DNA of 64,000 bases. Source: Solenopsis invicta (lineage: Eukaryota; Arthropoda; Insecta; Hymenoptera; Formicidae). The DNA is taken from assembly GCF_016802725.1 (NCBI RefSeq), contig NC_052671.1, positions 25,359,728 through 25,423,727 of the forward strand, in the 5' to 3' direction. A program made the translations under genes and the position numbers. Shown here piece by piece: positions 55,755 through 64,000 of this stretch. The notes under the pieces were generated by a model. It was not told the origin of the DNA. It was given only the letters and a program-made list of their open reading frames with translations, and searched no databases. The stretch's first letter is position 1, and every line of letters begins with the position of its first letter.

Positions 55755-56536
55755 TTAGTATTGAAAAAATAAAGAAATTAAAAAATGCTTTATTTGTATT
55801 AATTAAATGGAAATTGGACATAGAACATATGTAAAAATTGTAACACTTCTTTTGACGTTCAAACACCCATTGTAAATTTTCATGGCAAATACATCTTTCG
55901 TGTTTTTTAAATTTTAATTCGATTGGTAATAGAAGAGCATTTTTAAATTTTCTAATATTTTTTCATAATGACTTACTTAGTGTTAAATAATTAAAAATAG
56001 TTTAAAAAATACATGTAACAATTTTAAAAATTCCCACTAACTTTTATATAATTCTACGTACATTATAAATAATTATATGTACGTATGTATAAAGAATAAT
56101 TTTTTTACAATTTTTACAATATCTGTGATTTCATTTGTCACATTCTTCACTAATTTATATATATATGAATAATTGTAAAAAACATTATTTTTGATACATC
56201 CGTAAAAACAACTATTTATAATGTATGTAGAATTATATAAAAGTTAGTAGGATTTTTTAAAATTGTTATGTAACGTATATTTTTTAAACTATTTTTAAAT
56301 ATTTAACACTAAGTACGTAATTAAAAAAAAATATTAGGAAATTAAAAAATTCTTTTCTATTATCAATCAAATTAAAATTTTTCAAAAACACGAAAAATGT
56401 ATTTGCCATGAAAATTAACAATGAGTGTTTGAACGTCAGAATAAGTGTTACAATTTTTACATATGTTTTGTGTTCAATTTCAATTTAATTAATAACAGAA
56501 CAGCATTTTTTAATTTCTTTATCTTTTTCAATACTA
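55755..56536. mobile_element. 780-bp foldback element
   Basis: Two arms of about 330 bp, inverted and about 85-90% alike (shared ACATATGTAAAAATTGTAAC and TTTTCATGGCAAATACAT blocks), around an AT-rich centre at about 56120. A decayed tRNA-like segment with a B-box-like AGTTTGATCCC (minus strand, about 56565-56575) lies just outside. Confidence 0.8.
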
Positions 56537-56959
56537 GATTTACAAAAAAAAAAATTGTCCTAAGGGATCAAACTTGGAAACTTTCGGCGTATAAGCCACG
56601 CATTTTACTATAGAGCTACATGCCCAACTTGACACGTCTTTTTTCGTAACGGTACTATAGGTGCTAAAAGTATTTTACTATTTTCTCAAGAATGTCTGAA
56701 TTGTACTACAATTTGTATGAAAATTACAATCCTACTGCCGCAACGCGCGAGCGTGTACTGCCACTCTAGTAGTATGGCATCTGATGGCATCTTTGCGGTG
56801 TGCTTCATGCCGTTTGTCGCTGGTAGAGTTCTTTTTACACGTACGTCTGAGTATTCGTGAGTAACCCGCAGTGAAATAAACGTTCAGACAATATAGTTGT
56901 TATCGTTGCATGGTACGGATTAAGATAATTTACTCCGCGCGTACTTCTGAGCATCATCT

Positions 56960-57022
56960 CTTTCTCCTCCCCCCGCCCCTCTCTCTCTCTCTCTCTGTCT
57001 GTCTGTCTCTGTCTCTTTCCTG
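56960..57022. repeat. CT/GTCT microsatellite
   Basis: A C run followed by (TC)n and CTGT repeats; the surrounding sequence is non-coding. Confidence 0.8.
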
Positions 57023-57174
57023 TCTTTCTTGTTTCTTTCACGTCTCCATCGTGACGCGTTGTCACTCGTGGTCACTCGCATTCACCGTATCGTTCCCGCG
57101 CAATAGTTTGAGGTTATAATGTAGAGGCAGTAGTCAGTTCGTACCACAATAGTGGGCGACCACGACAACGGTAG

Positions 57175-57901
57175 CGGTAGCGTCGTCGTCGTCGTCAGTG
57201 ATAATAAGAATAGTGGACGACTACGACAACGGTAACGGCAACGTCGTCCTCGTCGCCGTCGTCGTCGTCGTTAGTGCTGGTGATAATAGCTAGTGAACGA
57301 CTATGACAACAGTAGCGGCAGCGGCAATGGCGACGTCGTCACCGTCGTCATTGTCAGTGATAGTGATAATAGTGGACGACCACGGCAGCGGCGACAGCGA
57401 CGTCGCCAGTGATAGTGATAATAATGGACGACCACGGCAGCGGCGACGGCGACGTCGCCAGTGATAGTGATAATAATGGACGACCACGGCAGCGGCGACG
57501 GCGATGTCGTCATCGTCGTCGTCGTTGTCGTCGTCAGTGATAGTGAGAATAGTGAACGACCACGACAACGGTTGCGGCAGCGTCGCCGCCGTCGCCGTCG
57601 CCGTCGTCGTCGTCATCGTCATCGTCACCGCCGTCGCCGTCGCCGTTGCCGTCGTCGTCGTCGTCGTCATCGTCATCGTCGCCGTCGTCGTCGTCATCGC
57701 TGCCGCCATTGCCGTTGCCGTCGTCGTCGTCATCGCTGCCGCCATTGCCGTTGCCGTTGTCGTCGTCGTCGTCGTTGTCGTCGTCGTCGTCATCGTTGTT
57801 GTTGTCGTCGTCGGTCGCTCCTTGTCGGTCGTCGTCGTTAGTGCTGGTGATAATAGTGAACGACGACGACAACGGTAGCGGCAGCAGCGACGGCGACATC
57901 A

Positions 57902-57934
<33 letters not shown>

Positions 57935-58015
57935 TTGATAGTGATAATAGTGATCGACCACGACAACGGTAACGGCAACGTCGTCCTCGTCGTCGTCGCC
58001 GTTGTCGTCGTCGTT
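57175..58015. repeat. GTC-triplet and GTGATAATAGTGGACGACCA compound satellite
   Basis: GTCGTC/GCCGTC triplet runs alternate with a unit of the type AGTGATAATAGTGGACGACCACGACAACGG, repeated about eight times. Frames encode homopolymeric Arg, Ser, Val, Thr or Asp in all phases. It parallels the array at 32594 in the other large element. Confidence 0.85.
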
Positions 58016-58200
58016 AGTGCTGGTGATAATAGCTAGTGAACGACTACGACAACGGTAGCGGCAGCGGAGGACAACGGGAAGCCGCCGTATCGTCTGCGAA
58101 GACGAACTACGTTATGTAAGAAACCTATAATGAGATATCAAAAGGTTTCTTGCTCCATAGACCGGTAAACCGTTCTAATTATAATTACATTTGTAATTAC

Positions 58201-58560
58201 TGCCAGAGGCGTTTTGTGAGCTGGCTTGTTATAACAAAATGCCACAGCTGTAAATCGTGCTGTGGATAGTTATAAACAATTTTTGATTATTGCCAGAGGC
58301 GTTTTGTGAGCTGGCTTGTTATAACAAAATGCCACAGCTGTAAATCGTGCTGTGGATAGTTATAAACAATTTTTGATTATTGCCAGAGGCGTTTTGTGAG
58401 CTGGCTTGTTATAACAAAATGCCACAGCTGTAAATCGTGCTGTGGATAGTTATAAACAATTTTTGATTATTGCCAGAGGCGTTTTGTGAGCTGGCTTGTT
58501 ATAACAAAATGCCACAGCTGTAAATCGTGCTGTGAATAGTTATAACCAAATATCGGAGGC
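58201..58560. repeat. 90-bp tandem repeat, four copies
   Basis: Units start TGCCAGAGGCGTTTTGTGAG at 58201, 58291, 58381 and 58471 and are practically identical; only the last degenerates at its end. Each holds a hairpin CCACAGC-(10)-GCTGTGG. Homogeneity implies recent amplification. Confidence 0.95.
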
Positions 58561-58904
58561 GTTTGAACTATCTAATTATGACACAATACTATAAGTGTTT
58601 ATCATACGCATATAATTTTTATAAAACGCTGTACTTCATTGTACTACTTCTCTTCTCTTTTTGTTATGTAACAAAAAGAAATAGAGTATCTGTCTAATAG
58701 AGCTCATGTGAAAATAGAAGAGAAACAACGCTTATATGATAAATGTCGATAAAAATGTTGGTATTATCGATATTTATCATTTTTAGTTCTGCAGAGATCC
58801 GCAGATGTCGCATTTAGTTCCACAGAAGGCCGCAGATGTCGCAGGACCATTAGAGTCTAGACCGACCTCGATTGAGTTCGCCGGTCACTTTAGCATCCCC
58901 TTAA

Positions 58905-59527
58905 ATACATGATTTCCGATCTAGATTTGCCGACCATGCGACGTTAATTTTGCAGTATTGCATCAACGAATGGAACACGGTTCGCAGTCATTGATTTGAT
59001 AAATTTGATAGGATTGTAGCAATCATGTATACAATCACTACGGTAGAACCCGCTATTCAAGCATTTATGAAAAAATGATAAAACAATGAATGTTTTAAGA
59101 AAGTCAAAAAACTGTTATAATTTTTACATATGTTTTGTGTCCAATTTAAATTTAATTTAATTGTAAAAAAGCATTTGAGAATTTCATGATTTTTGTTTTA
59201 AATAGTAGATTTTAAGAAAAAAAAAAAATATTGTTATGAGGAATCGAACCTGGAACCTTCAGCACGATAGCCAAGAATCACGACCATTCTGCCAAAGAGA
59301 TCAATTGCCAATTCTTCTTCCGTCAGTATACTATAGGTGCTAAAAGAATTTTATCATTTTCTCATAAATGCTTGAATAGCGGGTTCTACCGTAGTGATTG
59401 TATACATGATTGCTACAATCCTATCAAATTTATCAAATCAATGACTGCGAACCGTGTTCCATTCGTTGATGCAATACTGCAAAATTAACGTCGCATGGTC
59501 GGCAAATCTAGATCGGAAATCATGTAT
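58905..59527. mobile_element. 623-bp TTAA-flanked foldback with tRNA-like core
   Basis: TTAA at 58901-58904 and 59528-59531. Inverted arms of about 180 bp (ATACATGATTTCCGATCTAG outward). In the minus-strand core at about 59303-59235 lie an A box TGGCAGAATGG (59294-59284) and B box GGTTCGATTCC (59250-59240), followed by a T run. No protein. It lies directly beside the 6.3-kb element, sharing one TTAA with it. Confidence 0.85.
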
Positions 59528-61600
59528 TTAAACTAGAGAAAAGCAGACAGCGTAAAGGATAGTTGAAGTGAGAAAGAGAACGCATAAGAGAGAAGGAAAT
59601 AGAAGTCTTCTCCGATTCGTGAGGAGACGCGGGCGGTCCGGCGATTTGCAAGCATTGCCCTTGCCCTTGCTACGTTGACTGTAGATAAAACTCGATCAGA
59701 AATGTATGTCGATCTCGATCGTAGAAAATAATAAAACATCACACAATGACATGTCCTACACGGTTATACATATCTATAAATAAATGCAAAAAAAAGCTAT
59801 GTGATACATATGTGTGTATAATTATCTAAAATTATTAATACATAAAAGTTAGTGGAAAAACTGTAATACAATGTAACAAATCGCTCAGAACGATGAGTTG
59901 TGACCGCTAACTATCGTCCAGCTGTACACGTGTGTTCGATCGACACGCAAAACGGCGAGAACGCCGCAGTTGTCCGTAAGACTGTATCGTATCATGCTTT
60001 CTCTCTCTACTCAGCGTCAAGCGATGCCATGACCCTAAGGCTCGTGGCATCGGCAACACCGCTTGGCGAGTCGAGACGGAAGAGGTAACGTGACAACACG
60101 GTGTTTGACGAGTTACAATTTAAGATAAAAGAGGAAAGCTCGAAATGAAAACATACCGCTTCCCAACATTTCCCTTCACCTCACCGCCGCGCACGACCCA
60201 CGTGTACAGCGGAGGAAGAACGGAGCAATTAGATTGCGCTTCGTTAACTGAAGATAAAAATCGATGAAAAATGCATATCGATATACCAAGTCTTGCAAAT
60301 TAAACAACATATTTTTTATAAAAATAAACATAATAAAAGCATGATTTCTCTCGCATAACGTAGTCACCTTTGTTACAAATTTATACATGTTATAAATAAT
60401 TATAGAAAACGTTATTTACTATATATATATAAAAAAAAGTATTTGTATATTCATATATGTGTATATTGAACAAATGTGGCTATTATATTTTGCGTGTGCC
60501 ATGCGTAAAAAATTATTTTGGGGAATAATTTTTATTTTTTCTGAAACGTTACCGAAGACGCGTAAAGTTGTCTATCTATTTATGTTTGAAAGAAAGAAAT
60601 TAAAAAGTGTTACAATCAATATGTTAGATATTGTCATTATGAAGCGTCATTTACATACAGAAACATAAACTTGTGTAAGAATGAAAAACTGAGAAATAGA
60701 ATTTCGTATGAAGCTGCTTGTGTAACAGAAATACCCAAATTGAAGACAAGACCAGCGGCAAGACGCAGTGGTGTAGCGGTTAGCCCGTCGGACTGTCACG
60801 CCGTGGGCCAGGGTTCGATCCCAGCCGCCGCCGCCGTTACTGTCGTCTTCCACATAGGCCACGATAGATAGGCCTTTTTTTCCAGGATGTAATTCCTGTT
60901 CCGCCGTGCCGGTCTAACTCAGGTGTGCAATCCGCTGCCGGCTACTGAAATGTAACAATCCGCCCTCGGACTTGGGCCCCCCGAGGGTATCGCAGTGTAA
61001 CTGCGATTCCCCCCTTTTGCATTAATAAAAACGTTATAATTTTTTTTTTAATACAGTTTATGATGTAAGCATAGTAAAGTCATTTACATTTTCTTTTTCA
61101 CGTATATTAAAGTAGAAGTATGTAAAATTAATATTTCTTATTTTTTATGTAAAACTATATAAGTATTACTTCATATTAGTATAGCTTTGAAGCATCGTAG
61201 ATCAAAGCTTATTATAAAGCTCATAATCACACCGACAAGATTAGCAAAAAAAAAAGAAGAATAATTCCAAGTAAGGAGTCTAAAAAAACATTTCTTGCAT
61301 AAAAATCTCCTTTTGTAAAAATATTACTAAAAACTTGTAAAAATGAATGCTGAAAATTATAAACTAAAGAAACAAAAAATAAAAAATTTTAAAGCTTACA
61401 AATTAAAAATCTTTATTTTCAGAACTACTATTTTTTATTAATGCAAGAAAAGACTACTCTTTTATGTCATAAATGTAAATAATACTAGAATAAAATTTAT
61501 TAACATTTTTATAATGAAAATGGGTGCATCACAATACCGTCTCCCCAAATGTTTTTGCAAGTGCATACTTTGGTACGGGAGTACATCCTGATGCGGACAA
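59528..61600. repeat. Right arm of the large inverted duplication
   Basis: Reverse complement of the left arm (52594 back to about 49085), beginning TTAA-ACTAGAG. It lacks the mariner and the 101-bp MITE and has a different length of the TA run (60421-60432). No gene recognised. Confidence 0.95.
60760..61022 (+). mobile_element. tRNA-Asp-like SINE (right arm copy)
   Basis: The same element as at 50985-51245 in mirror orientation. The A box begins near 60769, the anticodon-loop-like CTGTCAC lies near 60793, and the B box GGTTCGATCCC is at 60812-60822. Only a couple of bases differ between the two copies. Confidence 0.7.
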
Positions 61601-61886
61601 GACGAGGGTATTTCCTGGTTGTAAATGCCATCGCGAAGCAACACGCCGCTCGTCGACTTCTCGCGCGGGCTGTTCGTCTAACCGCCCACCGGGAGCGAGA
61701 GAGTGCGAACGGGTAACGTGTAGAGCGACAAGGATAGCGTATCGAGGCTCGCGCGTAAACAGTTGACAAGTCGCGAGTCGCAAGGAAACGTAGCGTGACA
61801 CGCAGTAACACGAAAGCAGAGCAATCGTGTTCAAAGCGTTTTGTGACATAACAACACAGTATTAGTGTACAATTAGTGTCACTATC

Positions 61887-64000
61887 ATGGTGCGACTTTA
61901 TAGTGCCAAGTGTAGGCCTCTATATCGGCGTAGGCTTTCTCTGAAGAAAGCCTGGAGAAAGAGGTACGTATACTTTATTCACAATAATTGTAATAGTATC
62001 AATAATAAATACGGTGATGATACGTCCTTTATTATAAAGTTCAGTTTCCTTTATTTCGTGTAATGGTCTTTTAAATGTATTGATTTTCTCTATACTGTTT
62101 CGTCTTTTATTTTAATCTGTTGTATTTTATTTGTTCTTTCTTACACGAATTTCGTTTGTAATTAGCGTTTCAATATTCAATATACTGAGTTTTTTACACA
62201 AAAATTTAAATAATTGATAAATTTAGTTGTTTAGTGAAAACATGTAGAAACGAAAAATAATAATTTCAAATTTGTTCTATTTTCTCGAAAAAAATATGAT
62301 CACTGTAGTTATATTGATACCCATGTATATTTTTTGAGTATGTTTTGTTATGTTCTTATTTTTATATTTTTATGTCACTAATATTTTACAACTGTATAAC
62401 TATAAAATTAGTATTGTCTGTAAAAACTTGACAACATATAGATGAAAGTAATAAAATAATAATCTGAAGCATCTACTCAGATAGGAATGAAAAAATAAAA
62501 ATCAGAAGCGTTTGCAGATGGAACTAAAACAATAAAAATCAGAAGCGTCTGCAGATGGAACTAAAAAAATAAAAATCAGAAGCGTCTGCAGATGGAACTA
62601 AAAAAATAAAAATTAGAAGCGTCTGCAGATGGAACTAAAACAATAAAAATCAGAAGCGTCTGCAGATGGAACTAAAAAAATAAAAATTAGAAGCGTCTGC
62701 AGATGGAACTAAAACAATAAAAATCAGAAGCGTCTGCAGATGGAACTAAAAAAATAAAAATCAGAAGCGTCTGCAGATGGAACTAAAAAAATAAAAATTA
62801 GAAGCGTCTGCAGATGGAACTAAAACAATAAAAATCAGAAGCGTCTGCAGATGTAACTAAAACAATAAAAATCAGAAGCGTCTGCAGATGGAACTGAAAA
62901 AGTAAAAATTAGAAGCATCTGCAGATGGAACTGAAAAAGTAAAAATCAGAAGCGTCTGAAGATGGAACTGAGAAATTGAAAATGTAAAGGATCTATAGGT
63001 GGATCGAAAAAAAAATGAAGCGTGTATATATACATGTATAGACAGGAATATATAGATGTAACGGAAATTGTACAATGAAAAATTGCATCGTCTATATGTA
63101 GATGGAGGTAATAAAATAAAAAAAACATTTACATAGGCGGAAGTAAAGTAAAATAAAAATTTAAATTGTCAGTTTAAATTGTATTTGTACAGTTGTAAAT
63201 AATTATTTATCATAAAAGATGTAAAAATACATGTTTTTATAATATTATAATATAAATGTTTTTTTCAGGCGAGAGTTACAGAGACAACAGCAGGACAATA
63301 CAAAGACTACTGACAACGAATCTTGTCGGAGGTTGGTAAAATGTGCGACCATCCCGGACGACATAGATTCGGAATGCAGTATTTCTGGACAGTGCGTAAG
63401 TACAATTAAAAAAGATACTTGCGAAAGCGTTATTGACGATGTAATCGACGATACGCTTTTTATTGATAATACAGGCAAATTGGATGTAGGTCGTATCTTA
63501 GAAAATTTGCCTAAAGGTCGCTTCATTATAGACCTATCTTTTTTTCTGACAGAATTCTATAGGACGTATATAGATCATAAGCAAGGAATTGATTGCCAAT
63601 TAAACGATTGGGTACCCATAAAATTCCTTTACCGTGGATTAAAAATGCAATTGTTTTTTAAGTGCCGAATGTGCAAATATGAAACAAGCATTTGGTCAGA
63701 ACCACCAGAATCTGATCAATTAGATATAAACACAGCAGCCGTAGCTGCAACAATTACAGCCGGAATTGGTTATTCTACGCTGGAAGAGGTGTGCTCGGAA
63801 ATAAATATACATTGCATGACCGAGGTGACCTATATAAATAAGCGCGAAAAATTAGTTGAAAATTTTGAAAAAACTGCCATGGAACAAATGAAAAAAGCAG
63901 GCGAGCTAGAAAGACAACTCGCATTAGAAAGAAATGATGTAATTAATGGAATTGTGTGCATACCAGTTGTAGCAGATGGCAGCTGGTTAAAGAGATCATA
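61887..64000 (+). CDS. PF20700 Mutator-like (probably Kolobok) transposase, 5' part, runs off window
   Basis: Exon 1 is 61887-61963 (MVRLYSAKCRPLYRRRLSLK..., very basic) with donor AGAG|GTACGT. The acceptor TTTTTTCAG gives exon 2 from 63269, in phase, open to the end of the window. Exon 2 reads ...GKLDVGRILENLPKGRFIIDLSFF...FFKCRMCKYE (zinc pair CxxC), ITAGIGYSTLEEVCSEINI, a coiled segment EKTAMEQMKKAGELERQLAL, then IPVVADGSWLKRSY, where VADGSW carries the presumed first catalytic Asp of this transposase family. No disruption was seen in about 270 codons. The C-terminal half expected next is what survives as the pseudogene at 4267. It would mobilise TTAA-flanked elements if it is Kolobok; no TIR of its own was located. 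Confidence 0.75.
62460..62985. repeat. 37-bp intronic minisatellite, about 14 copies
   Basis: The unit is AATAAAAATCAGAAGCGTCT followed by GCAGATGGAACTAAAAC, with degeneration at both edges. It lies wholly in the intron of the transposase gene (61964-63268). The unit's CTGCAGATGGAACTAAAA resembles 58780-58845 at the right end of the 6.3-kb element (complement reads CTGCAGAACTAAAAATG). The remaining intron sequence shows nothing else. Confidence 0.95.

Larger units (their letters stand above)
52595..58900. mobile_element. 6.3-kb TTAA-flanked GRGGATGCT element (Kolobok-like, non-autonomous)
   Basis: TTAA at 52591-52594 and 58901-58904 flank short inverted ends GGGGATGCTTAA and GGGGATGCTAAA. 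The 5'-GG start plus TTAA suits Kolobok better than piggyBac. No transposase inside. The contents are a 118-bp palindrome (53190-53307), a tRNA-bearing foldback (54128-54785), a diverged copy of arm sequence (54960-55190), a large foldback (55755-56536), a GTC array, and a 90-bp x 4 tandem. A related left end occurs at 44914. It occupies the exact centre of the inverted duplication. Confidence 0.65.

Noticed and set aside
57290..57978. Thr-, Asp- or Arg-rich frames in the triplet region
   Set aside because: Satellite artefacts, as at 32594.
58201..58560. CRISPR-like array
   Set aside because: Head-to-tail 90-bp units without unique spacers in a eukaryotic genome; a plain tandem repeat.
52380..59742. 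Identical 69-codon frames in the two palindrome arms (and three other identical pairs) as a duplicated gene family
   Set aside because: Identity follows from the near-identical arm DNA, non-coding bases included; no excess conservation of the frames.
60762..60836. Functional tRNA-Asp gene
   Set aside because: A and B boxes are good but the acceptor and anticodon stems do not pair properly and a SINE body follows.

Overview
The window is AT-rich eukaryotic DNA. Genes have GT-AG introns and Pol II TATA boxes, and insect-type transposons abound (mariner, DD41D Tc1/mariner, copia, Transib, TTAA-inserting elements, tRNA-derived SINEs). Together with the gene families seen, this points to an insect, most likely an ant or other hymenopteran. 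No rRNA gene, intact tRNA gene or CRISPR array was seen. Apart from a few host-type gene pieces, the window is a graveyard of nested mobile elements.

Layout. 1-3995: non-coding, with a perfect RFX X-box (222-236), a CT microsatellite and a small palindromic MITE. 4000-5574: a TTAA-flanked element with a broken Mutator-like (PF20700, probably Kolobok) transposase. 7050-7644: a foldback MITE. 7769-10873 (-): a six-exon host-type gene (CIDE-N-like start, SAMD3-like body) carrying a stop codon and a frameshift. 14082-16198: a Transib (RAG1-like) transposase broken by one frameshift. 16269-18855: a complete-looking DD41D Tc1/mariner element with ~300-bp TIRs and an open transposase, followed by a truncated copia end (18860-19687).

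20262 to about 38080: a second copia element, taken apart by successive insertions: an 8-bp-TSD MITE, a Myb/SANT gene and GC-rich LTR-like block, a TTAA/CCC piggyBac-type MITE, a deleted mariner, an 8.6-kb element with ~0.5-kb TIRs (27515-36094) and a solo LTR with a GCGAG duplication. The 8.6-kb element holds a DDE_Tnp_4/SWIM transposase fragment abutting its right TIR, two Cys-rich ORFs each behind its own TATA box, a 1.48-kb near-perfect hairpin and a CGT-triplet array.

38385-49085: MITEs, a gypsy-type solo LTR (38982-40107), a cytochrome-b5-related pseudogene, an RTE LINE tail, the last exon of an ODF3/SHIPPO-like gene, a Pro-rich repeat gene and simple repeats. 49085-61600: a large inverted duplication. 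Its arms meet at a perfectly symmetric TTAA, into which two different TTAA-flanked elements (6.3 kb and 0.62 kb) were inserted; one arm also carries an intact-looking mariner and a 101-bp MITE absent from the other. The right edge (61887-64000) is the start of a two-exon, apparently intact PF20700/Kolobok-type transposase gene that runs off the window.

The genes do not form one pathway. The unifying theme is TE-on-TE insertion, with several transposases able to supply activity to non-autonomous relatives seen here: mariner full-length versus deleted copy, and Kolobok-type transposase versus GG...CC elements flanked by TTAA.
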